Shown here piece after piece: positions 1 to 13,000 of a stretch of DNA of 64,000 bases. The notes below the pieces were generated by a model. That model did no database searches and had not been told where the DNA came from. It saw nothing but the letters and a program-made list of their open reading frames with translations. Position numbers and translations under genes: made by a program. The DNA lies in NCBI GenBank assembly GCA_916610825.1, contig OU744448.1, forward strand, positions 30,216,107 through 30,280,106. Reading direction: 5' to 3'. Positions within the stretch are counted from its first letter, which is position 1. The number at the start of each line of letters is the position of its first letter. The stretch comes from Haliclystus octoradiatus. Its lineage: Eukaryota; Cnidaria; Staurozoa; Stauromedusae; Haliclystidae.

Positions 1-414
1 CGAAATAAAACTTTGTCATTGTCATTTTCAGACTCAAATATATCATAATACTGTATATCAAATTATAATTCCAAGAGGTTTCTACCACTTATGTTTAGCA
101 ATGAGTTCAAAATGAACTTCAGAACATCTCAAATTTTTAAACCTTCAACAAAATATAAGATCTCTTTGTCTCAAAATGTCAATTTATATATTTTCTTTAG
201 ACAAAATTTTATTTTAGATTTTAGAAAACAGCTCATGAACAGATGTACCAGAATCCCTCCCAAATTTATGCATTTGAGACATTTGTAAAGTTACAAGAAA
301 TCATGTGTAGACCCTGAACACCACACGATTATAGGACTTTTGCAATGAAGCATAGCATCCCATACATGAACCTGGTAGACAGTGCTATGGTATGTGTTCG
401 AATTTCCATTTAAA

Positions 415-572
415 CCCCTGCGAAAAAACATTCAAGGAGTTCATGAACAGTTCATGAACAGCACATACATGAACGTTAAACGGCCCCAAATTTTTATAAC
501 TTGTCAATAAAACCGAGGCCCTTTAACGTTCATGAACTGTTCATCAACTCCTGAACTGTTTTTCGCAGGGGG
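415..572. repeat. GTTCATGAAC-family MITE, near full length
   Basis: Inverted repeat whose ends read CCCCTGCGAAAAA and TTTTTCGCAGGGG. Both arms carry several copies of the decamer GTTCATGAAC, which is its own reverse complement, and the centre reads toward GTTAAACGGCCCC. No transposase is encoded. This is the best-preserved terminus of the family in the window. Confidence 0.85.
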
Positions 573-812
573 AACCACCATTATCATTGTTTCATTATTA
601 CCTACTCCATAGAGCTTTAGAACTATCAATTTTCCAGAAGACAATACAATGATGAGCTACATAAATTTATCTCACATATTTTACCATTTAAGTATGTATT
701 AGAGATTGTATAGCATTTCTAGTTAAGATATATTCCAGTGTGATTGACTCAAGACAATTTTTCATGTTTGTCAACACACCAGCAGACGTGGTTGGATCAT
801 TTACTTTGAGTA

Positions 813-989
813 CAGTCAAACCTGTTATAACGGTCACCTCTATACAGCGGCCACCTGTCCATAGTGGTCACTCTTGCAATGTTTAAAAATGTATTTTCTA
901 TTGAATAAAACCTGTATATAAAGGTCACCTGTATATAGTGGTCAATTTCTCTACCTCTCCTAGCTGGCTGTTATATACAGGTTTCACTG
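813..989. repeat. CAGT-ended TA-site MITE (family P1), full length
   Basis: 177-bp element from CAGTCAAACCTGTTATAACG to CAGGTTTCACTG, flanked on both sides by TA. Arms pair over most of their length (gtcacct/ctatagtggtc blocks). TA target duplication and CAGT ends fit Tc1/mariner, most like the pogo/Tigger group; that assignment is inference. Length is identical to the copy at 41215-41391. Confidence 0.85.
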
Positions 990-1042
990 TATCAGGATAT
1001 GATCTGGGTCTGAACATTATAGGCTATACTGCAGATCTGTAT

Positions 1043-1898
1043 TCAAATGGATCTGAAAGAACTAAAGTACCATCCCATCCTAACTACATCATATTACTTG
1101 TTAAATAAGTTTTTCCAATCTGAGACTACTGCCATATAGAGTCTATTGCTAATAAAGTCCAGCAGTTTATTTCTTCAGTATTATTTTGTGAGACTCTAAG
1201 GATTCATTTTGAGTCTTGTTTAAGACCCAGTTAAATATTACCAGGGTTCAGATTCAGATCGGGGTTCAATTGTTGAGAATATGATTCAAATGGATCTGAA
1301 AGAACTAAAGTACCATCCCATCCTAATTACCTCATATTATTTGTTATGAAATCATGGAATGTTTTTCTGAGCTATGATTGGCTGAGAGCTATTTCAAAAA
1401 GAAAGCTATACAGATTAGTTTTGGGCTATACAGTTCAATCATGTGGGCCACACAGTTTAATTTTGGGCTGCCATGGCAACAATACGAAAAATCAAATACT
1501 CATTACATGACTCGAAAGAATCGAATACTTAACAAAATTTCTCAGGTTTTGTAAACATAAACGATTCAATTTCAAGGGTATTTTCTATCCAAAATTGAAA
1601 ACGTATTTCATAAATGCGATATGGAATTTAGTAATACGGACTGTATTGTGTTATATTAACAATCTTGTAACGCTTTTCTTGTGTCTCACTACGCATCGCT
1701 CGTGTTAATATAACGCGATACAACCCTCTCAAACGTTCCATATCGCATCATTAAATAAGTTTTCCCATGTGCGATATAGAGTCTAGTGTACTAAACATCC
1801 AGCATAAGGTTGTACTATTTGTGAGACTCTAAGGATTCACTTCAAATTTTGTTTAAGATCCCCTTAAAATTTCAAAGGATCCAGATCCAGATTTGGGT
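1043..1898. repeat. Local tandem duplication, second copy interrupted
   Basis: A block starting CAAATGGATCTGAAAGAACT occurs at about 1043 and again at about 1286. Both copies continue through the same text (CATCCCATCCTAA, then TTAAATAAGTTTT, then GTGAGACTCTAAGGATTCA). The second copy is broken by 404 bp at 1347-1750, while the first is uninterrupted. Confidence 0.8.
1347..1750. mobile_element. Insertion with TTA target duplication
   Basis: The 404-bp segment sits between TTA (1344-1346) and TTA (1751-1753). The uninterrupted paralogous copy at 1101 has a single TTA at the same place, so this is a real insertion. Ends are loosely inverted (TGAAATCATGGAATG against TGATGCGATATGGAACG). An inner inverted repeat (ATGCGATATGGAA ... 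GTTATATTAAC) spans about 1612-1748. The 3-bp TTA duplication fits PIF/Harbinger-type elements, by inference. Confidence 0.7.
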
Positions 1899-2002
1899 CT
1901 GGCCAAAGGTGAAGAACCTGTGGGACCCTGGGAGTGGTAGCAGTGGGATCCAGTACATGATTGCACCCCAATGGAGAAAGATACCTCCAGTTAATATCTT
2001 AC

Positions 2003-5000
2003 CAATTATTGAGATCATCTTCCACGGCAATGATATCAGATGTAATAAATAACTAGATTCAGGAATCAAGAGTATATTATGATAGCGTTTTCCAGATTTG
2101 ATATAGCTGACAGCTAAATTAAATAACTTTGAACGTTTTTCATCGTATTCAAGAATCTTTAATCCAACAGATTGACATGTTTTATGATGCATAGAACGGA
2201 TAGTTCTGCAATCGTTTGATATTAAACTTTCATACAAATCAATTAAATTTAGTTGATTCAACCATTGTTTTAATAATAGATCTTGCTTCAATAAGGCTAA
2301 TTCTTCTTTTAATTGAACAGCGTAACGGCTTTGTGATGGTAAATGAAAGAGTTTTAGAATGATATCATTGTCAATCGAACATAAGTGGTGCAAGGTTCTA
2401 ATTCCTGTTAGGAGAGAGAAAATAAATTGATTAAACATATTTTTCCTGATACAAAATGATAGGTTGAGTTCTTATCCAATCCAAGTCCAACTGAGAAAGG
2501 ATTGATTCTACGTGCAATAATTGCATATATAAATGAATGTCATGGGTGTCTAGATTAATCGTTGAGATTAAATGATCCTTAGCATGCATCAAAGGTCCAA
2601 AAATTTGCATTTACGATAGAGGAATTTCAAATGAAACAAACAAATATATAAAAAACAGTTCTTTGGATATAGCTTGGAGATAACATTAGGATAGCGGTGT
2701 CGCCTTTATGTCAATGGAAGTCATGTGAGTTTAACACAACAACATCTACAGCGGTGTCTTAACTTGCGTGCGTGGATGTGAGCTGCATGCTTTTTCAGGA
2801 AATACATCATAATTTATCACCTTTTTGAATACGACCTCCGCTTACGATTTTTAGCGTCTCGATATTGTTAAAAAAGTTCTGGCTTAGCTAAATTTGGCAG
2901 TTGCTGTCATGTTGTTTCAATTGACGGGGACTTCATTCCAGACCGAGTTCTAGACTTGATTAATTTATCAAGAGATTAAAAAGTAAAGCAGTAGACCGTA
3001 GCTAAGGATTTTCCATGAATTGTTGAATGCGATTTGGCAGGAAATCCATCACATGAAAACGCAATTATTTGTAGGGGTTAAAAAGTTCTGAAATGTTTAT
3101 CGGCTTTATATCTATCAGCAAATCAAGAATAAATTCTAAGAAAGTCAAGAATAAATTCTAAGAAAGTCAAGAATAAATTCTAAGAAAGTCAAGAATAAAT
3201 TCTAAGAAAGTCAAGAATAAATTCTAAGAAAGTCAAGAATAAATTCTAAGAAAGTCAAGAATAAATTCTAAGAAAGTCTGTATCAACAATGTGACACATA
3301 TATTGCTATGAAATTACCAAAAATAAATGTTCAATTTTTAATTTAAAATTGGTACAATATGTTTCTGTATATAAAACGGGTAATATCATAAAGCGTTATA
3401 GCTGTCATTAATATCATAATTTAGCGGTCGAATAAGGAATGTTTAATAAATCAGATTATTAATAAATTAATCGAGTTAATAGTCAAATTCATCAATTTTC
3501 TTCTGAATTGTCTCTAGCCTTCCAGGATCTAGGATTCCAGGATCACCTCTTTTGTCAAACCCTGGACATCTGCATCAACATATTGACAAACATAGTGGGT
3601 TGGAAGTCGGTTTATATTTATATAGGTCTACACTTGGGTGGACTTGCCTACTACCCGAGGTACTCGCCTTGACAGATCGGGTTACCCTAGTAGTCTGGAC
3701 AACTGTTTGCCTTGTGAATACAGTCTAGGAAATACTTGGGTAGAAGGTTCAAATTTTTTATTGCTTTGAAAGTTTAATTTTCAAAATATTTCGTTCTCTT
3801 AGAAATTGTTTGATTTCAGCATCAATGCTTAAAATGGTTTGAAATTATTCAACTCGGTTAGGAAGTTACTCGAGTTAGCCTTGTAAACACACAACAAATT
3901 ACTGTATAACTTGACAAGGTAAATAACTCGCCTAAGAGGCAATTTGTAACACTGAATTTACAAAAAAGAATGAAATTTATTGGACATCATATACGAGCCG
4001 AAGAGAGATGCCCTCAGCCGTTACATGATGTTCTGTGCTACCCTCCAACCAGCAGCGGAAGAAGAGATCACGCACGGCTCAACAAGAACATTTTTCGACG
4101 TTTAATGTAATGATTTTGTTAATTGTGATCTTAATAGTATTGTACATAATCGTAAAGTTTTTAAATCTATGTGTGTAAATGTAATTAAACGTAAGAGGAA
4201 CGGGTTGTTTAATTGAACAACACCGTCTACTAATATATAGCCTAATATATAAAGAGGTAATTTGCCTTCCTTATAAACAGGGCCTTGGTGATCACTACTT
4301 TTAGCTTGATAACCTGTTCCTTTTATTCTTTTGTTGTAGGTCTAAATTGTTTTTCTTACCCAGATTGATAATCAAGATATTTAATATATGCTATTATATT
4401 TTGTTCTCCTTCGCAACTAGCCTACTCCTTATAACCCGAAGATACAATTAAGCTGTTGCAAGAAGTTGCTCAAATGCAAGTCTGTTACATTGTGTCTCTA
4501 TCCTTTATCTTGAGATGTTTTCTGAAGAAACTCGAAATTGGGCGAAAAACAGCTGCTAGCACATTGTGTCTATAAATAGATAATTGAATTGTGAATAATT
4601 GGCAAGAAACATATATATCGTATTATTTAAATTTTTAAATCCGAAGTTCCGGCAGTCAACTGCGCACGCGCACAACGCCAAGCGTCAAAGCGTGAAACAT
4701 CAATATCGTATTTTCATTTCTTTCACGGCTTTTCGATGCAATGGGATTGAAAATTCTTTAGTGAAAATTAAACGACATTGATCAATTTATAATCTGATAT
4801 GCTGATATACATCTATATATATATTCGATAAATGTAAGGAAGCACTGCTTTAGATGTTTTCTTCAAAGTTTTCCACATTGTTATTTATGGAACAAAGTGA
4901 AAACAGTGATTCTTTGGCTAGGCTAGCCGCTATCATGATTGTGAAACTATGTTGTTGCTGATTTTATTGACAGAAAACAATTACAAATGGTTGATACACT

Positions 5001-6278
5001 GTGTTTAGGCAGCAAAATATTATATTCATTCTACAAATGTGAGATCTGATTTCAGGCTAATTTCAGCTTGTTGAACGTCTTGAATGTATCCGTCGGCCAT
5101 CGTGAAAAACGCGACGTCGATTAAATAGTTTTGTGTTTCTGCTAAATCAAGCATTTACTGTACTTCCACAAATGTTGAATCGTTTTCACAAGTTATCCTA
5201 TTTGCCTCAATGTCATTATCGAATAAATGTGATATCTTTTAATAACTTTTAAAATAGATATAACTTTGTTTAAGAAAATTGAAAGTTTTTTTTACACATT
5301 TCGAAGACAGAAAAGCGTTCTGCGCATGCGTATTGGACTACCGGGACTCTTGCTTTTTTCAACCAAAGACCCGGTTACCGGGACTCTATCCACGTCCTTA
5401 AATCTAATAATTGTTTTAGGAATGAGTCAGTACGTGGATGTCTGAACAAACTGCACCAATGCCTAATGGAAATATTTTAAATGTATTAATAATTAATCCT
5501 ATCTAAATCCTAAATCTCTGGTGTTCAACATGCATTTAAAACTGCAATTCATTATCTATCACTATTCAGATTTTAAGATAGCCTATTATTAGTCTGGTGA
5601 TATAGATATAGCGTGGTTAACCTCGTCGAATGTTTCTGTAAAAAAGTATAGGCAAATTCCTATTGATTTTTACTCCACACAAACGAGTCACGGCACAGTT
5701 AAAACTTTAAAAGCGTCAGGTATGGGGGGGAAAGATGTTTGATATATATATATATATGTATTGCTGTTCTCTGTGCTGTGTGCACAGTGGGCTTAAAAGC
5801 AAGACTACGTTATATGTCAACATATCTATGAAGCCTTTCAATGACATATTTGTATACATCACTATTGGTATCAATAAACCTAATTTAGAATGCAATATTT
5901 ATTGCCGTGGCGTACGTTGTAACCAAGTTACCATGCCTTCCTACCTCTATGAAGCAGTCGAGAATCAGGAATATGAGTAAAACCACGAGTTGTAAGCCAT
6001 CTTTGAACATCAGATACTCCACCATCAGCTTTCGACACTAAATATTTGTCGGCTGCGAAACTGATTAATAGTAACAGAGGAATAAGAAGCAAATAACTAC
6101 ATTTTGTTGATAACGTAAGTCCTGAAAATAGCTCTGTGTCGACCTGCTGCCTTTGGCCACTTTGCAAAATCGTAGTTAAATTTCTTCTTCGAGTTCCGCC
6201 ACCATGCCGTTCCTCTACATGTCTCTGCCGTATAATATTCTCTAATCTATTCTCAAAGTTATGAACAATATTATCCAT
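2003..6278 (-). CDS. Membrane protein with two SAM-like segments (5' part, two exons seen)
   Basis: I do not recognise the gene firmly. Exon 1 is 6278-5945 (ATG at 6278, donor GT after a phase-1 break); exon 2 is 2404-2003, with a strong polypyrimidine acceptor (CTCTCTCCTAACAG) and a GTAAGA donor. The phases fit, giving about 245 codons before the gene runs on toward coordinate 1. Residues 1-59 are polar and Arg-rich; residues 61-77 are a single hydrophobic membrane span with a Leu/Ile core. Around residue 91 onward, spanning the splice junction, a SAM-like pattern begins with VQRWLTTRGF; a second one begins LKQWLNQLNLIDLYESL and ends in an LGIK-like turn (VGLKILEYDEKR). Tandem SAM segments recall SARM1, but the N-terminal membrane span does not, and no TIR domain is visible here. 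The donor at 2003 is inferred and the 3' exons are outside the window or unrecognised. The ATG lies about 800 bp downstream of the MED17 stop codon, on the same strand. Confidence 0.6.
3123..3277. repeat. 22-bp minisatellite, seven perfect units
   Basis: Seven head-to-tail copies of a 22-bp unit beginning TCAAGAATAAATTC and ending TAAGAAAG, with no differences between units. It lies in the intron of the SAM-like gene. Units abut directly, so there are no spacers. Confidence 0.97.
3955..4108 (+). pseudogene. LINE reverse-transcriptase tail relic
   Basis: An open plus-strand stretch reads FIGHHIRAEERCPQPLHDV and continues to RLNKNIFRRLM then a stop. The GHxxR, Pro-rich and Gly-Arg-Arg pattern resembles the C-terminal tail of LINE polyproteins. 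No catalytic part is present. It lies inside the intron between the two SAM-gene exons. The call rests on pattern memory only. Confidence 0.4.
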
Positions 6279-6670
6279 TTTTTAACATCATCAGTAAACT
6301 GTATAAAGAGTTCCAAAGCATATCATCGTCGTGTAAAGTTTGGTATTTCAAAATTGAAAGTAAAGAATCTTGCCGGCCATTTGTTGTGAAAGTGCTGCTC
6401 GTAAGTTTTCAAGATATCAGCAGAACGAGGCTTTGACAATACCTTCAGTATAGTCGGGTAGTCGGGTGAAATATGCTCGAATTAGACTTCACTACATCAT
6501 GAGAAGCCACACGCACAAAAACGGTGGTTAAGATAATAGCAAAAATACTTCAAAGCATAAAAAAAAAGACGGTCATCAATTTTGTCTTTGACGAGGGAGG
6601 AGACGGGTATCATCGACAGGGGTTGGTGGTTATACAGCCCCTTATGGTACCGCCCCTAACAATCTATATA

Positions 6671-6800
6671 CAGTGTAACCCGCTTAAGTGCAAGTCAAAA
6701 TTGCCAATAGTTTTCATTGCATTTATCCGAAATTGTTTACCAAGGACTTGACCAGAAAATTGTTTGACGGGTTTCAAAGCCATTTGACCACAATACAGTC
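6671..6800. repeat. CAGTGTAACCCGC MITE (family P2), 3' end degraded
   Basis: Starts CAGTGTAACCCGCTTAAGTG after TA at 6669. Internal text (AATTGCCAA, GCATTTATCCGAAATTG, TTGACCAGAAAAT) matches the intact copy at 9268-9436. The right terminus is not recognisable. Confidence 0.7.
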
Positions 6801-7059
6801 GAGCTTGTTGCTTTATATCTCCCATTGGTGTGACGGGACGGATATAAAGCAAGGTTCAACACCAAGAGGGGGATATTTAAGTAAATTCAAGAATACTATG
6901 AGGAGAATTATGTTAAGAGTAATAATGTAATTAAGAAACACAAATATGCATTCATCGACACACTTCTTTCATAGAATCTTAAAATTTGCATAATTGGACT
7001 ACACAATACACCTTGGTTTTGTATTATCTATATAAAATATCTCAACATTATTTCCTGCA

Positions 7060-10000
7060 TTAAGATTCTAGTAAAGTCATCAATGTTTTAAATTTAGCAA
7101 AAAATGTTTTTCCATCTAATTTAAACCAATCAACTCTTTTCCAGTGGTTAGCTTTCGCAATTAAATTGCTATTTAATAATTCACATACAGTATATTTTTC
7201 TTTTTGACTCAAACTTGTAATTTCGATATGAATATTGTTTGCTGATGCAACTCTAAGCCGTAATGACCTATAACAAAAGAAGCCAAACATTCAATGATAA
7301 TTAAATATGGATACAAGCTATCACAAAGTGCAGAAGCCTGGTCTCTGGAAAGCCAACACATTTTGCAAGTACTTTTAAAATAAAATAAAATAAAATAAAA
7401 TAAAATAAAATAAAATAAAATAAAGTAAAATAAAATAAAATAAAATAAAATAAAATAAAATAAAATAAAATAAAATAAAATAAAATAAAATAAAATAAAA
7501 TAAAATAAAATAAAATAAAATAAAATAAAATAAAATAAAATAAAATAAAATAAAATAAAATAAAATAGAATAAAATAAAATAAAATAAAATAAAACAAAA
7601 TAAAATAAAATAAAATAAAATAAAATAAAACTGTTCACAAACTCAAATATTTACAAGTCAAATGATCAAAACTGCCCGCAATTATCAAATAATGATAGTA
7701 TACGTCTCCACTCACACTGATAAATTGTATAAAGAAATCACACAGTTTCCGCACTTGGCCATTTTAAAGTTAAAGTAGGGGACATAAACAAAGTGTGGTA
7801 TAGGCATTGGCAGGTACATTTAAAATATGGAGCATGCTAAGACTATAGAAGGATAAATAGGCATACACATAATTTTATGACAGGATATTCCACTAAGCTG
7901 GATAATTAATCTCAGTCAGATTATAAATAAGGCATAACATACTCAATATTTTCAACATTTTTCAGTTTGGAGGTATAGATTTAAGCTCACGCTGGCATCC
8001 AAGTAAAGAAAGGGGAAAGGTTATTCTAGTAAAAAGAAAACATAAATTGTGACTGGACTCCGACCCCTGCGAATTGTAGTTAGGTACCAGAGGTGTACAG
8101 GAGCTGGAGTCAAACTCCGACTCCGGCAGGATTATCAACATTTTAATATAAGCCGGACTGGAGTGAGTGTTTTGCCAGTCAAGAGCAGGGGTCAGAGCCG
8201 GAGTCTGGAATGCACTGCTAGTAATTTCTTAACACATTTCAATATTTGAAAATTGTGTAAACATTTCTACATAGAAGTTCGATTGGCTATTTATTTCAGA
8301 TTATGTTAACATATTTCTAAATGTTTCATGAGAAGTTTGTGAACGGTTAATCTATTGGTGATAGAATGATTTGCACAGGATAGAATTATACAAACAAAGT
8401 ACATACGATATTAAATGGTTATTGCTGCTAATTTACATAAAATGTAAATTGATAAATATTTTCAATTAACTATACCGTTGTGACTTTTCAGAAACGCTTG
8501 TCAAACACAATATCTTTACACCACTGGCATTATCAATGTCTGTCTTCTTTAAAGTAATCCTCCATGACGATAACCCAAGTAGCATTGCAGCTGCGTCACA
8601 TAAATGAGCATTCACCTGAAAAGTCGACGGAAATAAATGATCAACTTCGTTTATATGTCTTTATTAAAATCTCAATCAATCAATCAATCAATCAATCAGA
8701 AGGAAATCAATGTAACCAACCAATTATGGGAAGTAGCAAGTTTGAAACTTGAAACTTCAAATGTTAGACAACGCAATTTTCATGAACAATTCATGAACCG
8801 TACATAAACAGTTCCAGTTCAAGAAGTTTTGATGAAAAGGTTTATGAAAAACAGGCAATTTAAAGTTTTGATAACTGTTTATGAACGGTTTGTGAAACTG
8901 TTTCTACTGTGAACTGTTTCTACAGTGTCGACAATGTGACATGAGCAATTCATAATCAATTTTAAGAATTTAATTTTAAAGAGAATAAACTTGGATAGCG
9001 AATCAGAATAACAGAGAAATAAATAATTGAAAGGATAATCCTCTGTAATATTATATCCACAGAAATTGTTATGGATTCGTTGACCAAAAGCATAGAAACT
9101 TGTGATCAAAATGTATGACTTAACTTGTTGGTCCAAGTTCCTTAATTATTTTACTAAATCTAAGTGACGTTGATGTGTCTAATTTTTAGTCACAAGAAGT
9201 GACAGCAATAAAACCACAACAGTTATTAATTACTAATGCCTATAGCAATCTACATAGTATAGCTTTACAGTGTAACCCGCTTAAGTGCCAGTAAGAATTG
9301 CCAACGATTTCAGTTGCATTTATCCGAAATTGCTTAGCGTACATTTGACCAGAAAATAGTTTATAGGTTTTCAGATTCAGGTTGCAGATAATCGGGAATT
9401 TCACTTATCCTAATTGCACTTAAGCGGGTTACACTGTATATGTTATATAATTTATATACTCGGCATCCTGTGAAACATACCAATTACTGATTTACAAATT
9501 TATTGTTGTCACATAAGAATGAATGATCACGCTCACTTGTTGCAATTCACTGATTCATAATCATTTTGTTATGTTCTGTTTTTCGAAAGTTGAAATGTTT
9601 ATTTTTTCAAAAGCTCACTTTCTGCAAAGCTGACACATTTGATCAAAAATCTTGACAAGTTAATTGAGGTTCCACAAGATAATGTTTTTTGTCTATTAAA
9701 TCAATAATTAACACATTCATGCAATGATAGACTTACTTGATTCTTAAAAATGTTCTCTAAAATCTTTGGATCGTAGTCACATTCGAAGACTGTACCATCC
9801 ATACAAACTACACGGACGCTTTTACTTTTTACTTCTATGTATAAGGAGGTTCTGTGATAGAGAGTGCAAACAACAATAATTTCACACCTAAGCCTGATAA
9901 ATTTAGATTTTGCAGGCAATCTGCAGAGTAATAAAGGAGTTAACTGTTCATGTACTGTTCATATAAGGTTTATGAGAAGAGACAATTCAACTGCTCTCTT

Positions 10001-13000
10001 ACGAAACAATTGACTGAGTTCATGAACTGTTCATGAGCTTCACAAGTACTCATGAACTGTACATGAACATATTATAAACAGTTCATGAACTGTACATGAA
10101 CGTTTAATGAACAGTTCATGGAATTTGAGCCATTTAACGTTCTCAAACTGCTTCAAAGAGGTTATTAAATGTAAATGAATTTACAAAATTACAAGCACTC
10201 GTGAACTGTACATGAACTTTGAATGGTCTGTTGTTCATTAACTTTTCCAAAAGATGTTCCTAATCTATTCAAGAACGTTCAATGAATAGTTCATCAACAG
10301 TTCATGCAAATTGGGCTATTTAACGTTTTCAAACTGTTTTCACAGAGGTCATGAGCTGTACATAAACACATTATAAACTGTTTATGAACGTTAAATGGCT
10401 TGTTTTTCATAAATATTTCCATAAGCTTTTCATAATCTGTTCATCAGCATTTAGTAAACACTTCAAGAAAAGTTTATAAAAGTTGAGCCATTTAACATTC
10501 TCATATAACCATACTAGATGAGCACCCACAGTAAGGCGTTGCTCATTTCATAAAAAAAAAAAGTGGATTGCTACCTGTATTCCATTGCATTATGATGTGA
10601 TAAGAAATGAACAGTTACAGATGAGTTAATGAATGATGCAACACGTGTCCAATTAAATGAGATTTTAGGGTCATTAGTTGATCCTTGAAATTTAACAAGG
10701 ATATCATTTAGCCTGAAAATGACACAATCATAACAAGGTACTGTACATGTTGATGAGTTTTTATTATGATCTACAATAGGGGATTTTACTGAAAAAATAT
10801 TTTTCAAGGTAACCCCAGTGAAAAACAGTTCAGGAGTTCATGAACAGTTCAGGAGTTCACGAACAGTTCATGAACAGTTCATGAACGTTAAATGGCCCCA
10901 ATTTTCATGAACTGTTAATAAACTCCTGAACTATTTTCACAGGGGAGTGATTAATTCTGATGTCATATATAAATTGAAAATATTGATTGGTACCGTAAAG
11001 GTTTGAAGTTGTTCCCATAAGAAATGATACAGAGCGTTTTAAATGCTTTAAAGAGTCTCTCTCTTCCGTGTGCTATTTTCGTGACGTGAATATTCAAACT
11101 TTTTAATATTCAATATTATTTTAAAACAAAAATGAATATTTATGTCATGAAAATAAACGCGCAGAAGAAATAGCCTCGTTAAAACATCCATATCTCTGTC
11201 ATTTATTATCGAATTGGCTTCAAACTTTTACCAATAATTATTTTCATTTCAGATACATCAGAATCAACAATTCCTTTGAAAAATATATTTTCAGTAGAAT
11301 CCCTTAATACAAGTTTTCTACAGCAGGCTGGTTAACATGGGGAAAGCATTGGCCGTTGATTGCAAGCGCATTTTGAAAACAATACAGTATAAGTTGACTT
11401 GAAGATAATTTTCAATTGTAGAAATTTCGGAATTTAGAATGATCATTTTAGAGTTAGTAACTTTGAGATAGTTTATGAACCGTGTTCAAATCAATGTTGT
11501 TCTCACTGAAATGGTTCCTTTCTAAATTCCAAAACTTGAATAACTTCAAGGCACTTCTAAAGGAATTAGTTTGGTTACTTGCAGTTCAAATATATGTTTT
11601 TAGAATGTTTGGACCTGCAACAGATCATCAATGATTATGTTTGTAAATTTTGATTCAAAATCTTTGTAAGTGCTGCTGGATTCATCACGATTTAAAAAAT
11701 GAATGTTAAATAGTTTGATATATTGGCATCTAATAAGTCAGCTTTGGGTTAATTCTTGATATAAAAAGCAGAATATTACAAACATGATACACTTAATCTC
11801 ATTTTATTTATTTAAATACGAATAAATTTTCAATAATTTCCCACTTCTTGTTGACAAACTGTACAATTGTTTTTTCCCCAATTGTTGATTCTGACACAAA
11901 CTGTCACAAATATACTTTGCAATTATATAAGGCATTTTGTACATGACCGTGATTGCATATTAGGAACATGTATCACATATTGCTTACCGAGATTTGAGAA
12001 AATAATGAGAACATTCATTTAAGAATTGGTAACACAAGCTTTCATTCCTGTTATATAAAGATAAATCGAACCATACATAAAAAATTATCATTTGTGAACA
12101 ATTTATTAGCTTATCATTTGTGAACAATTTATTAGCCTGCACACATCCCTGAGAATAACAGTTCAGGAGCTTATGAACAGTTGATGAACGTTAAGTGGCC
12201 CTAATTTTGATGAACAGTTCATGAATATTAAATGGCCCCAATTTTCATGAACTGTTTATGAACTGTTCATGAAAATTTGGTGACACGAATGTTCATGAAC
12301 TCCTTAACTGTTTTTCGAAGGGGAAGACCCAGATATTTCTTTTTGAGGATTAGTAGGGTCTGTGTAAAATTAACAGAAGGATTGTGCTGGGCAGAGTTGG
12401 GGAAATGGCAGAAACAGTTGTCTGTCTATTGTTTATCAGTCGATTGCCAGAAGAAGTCACAACTAGAACCATGTCATGTCAAACCCTTGTTGCAGCTGGT
12501 TGGAGAGGTGTCCCTCAAAACACCAAAAACAATCAGTTAAGACATGTGAAAAGTTTCTCATGTTTGAATGGTCCAATTTGATGAACACTTCTTAAGTAGT
12601 CAAAAATGGGTGAATAAATATAAAAATAGAATAATGGATAATCACTTACTGTTTTTCATGATATGGAGATAACATGTTATTGTGCGTTAGTTTACGGGCA
12701 GATTTTGGAATCCAATGTGATGTAGCAGGTTGCGGAGACTGTAGTTCAAATTGTTGTTTATGTTGCTTGAGAAGAAGTTCATGAAGGCGAAGTGAAAGAT
12801 TATCCATTTCAATACATGGATTCATAGAATCACGAGGTTTCTAAAGATCAATACAGAAACTCTACTGTGAAATCAACTATGACACACATTAGTGAATTAC
12901 AAATTCTGGTAACTGTAATCTTAATTTGGAGGCCGAGAAAGCTAGCACAGCTGAATCTTGTACATGACAAGAGCCGTTCTGGATGATTTTCAACAAACTT

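Noticed and set aside
7209-7638. Phe/Ile/Leu/Tyr-rich minus-strand frames
   Set aside because: Translation of the (TAAAA)n array.
9737-9920. Longer MED17 exon 11 starting at 9920
   Set aside because: It is also in frame, but it adds about 23 residues absent from the family, while the acceptor at 9852 has a better pyrimidine tract and gives a length closer to MED17.
12277-12540. 87-residue plus-strand frame
   Set aside because: It covers a partial copy of the 9-bp-duplication element, which recurs at 24395.
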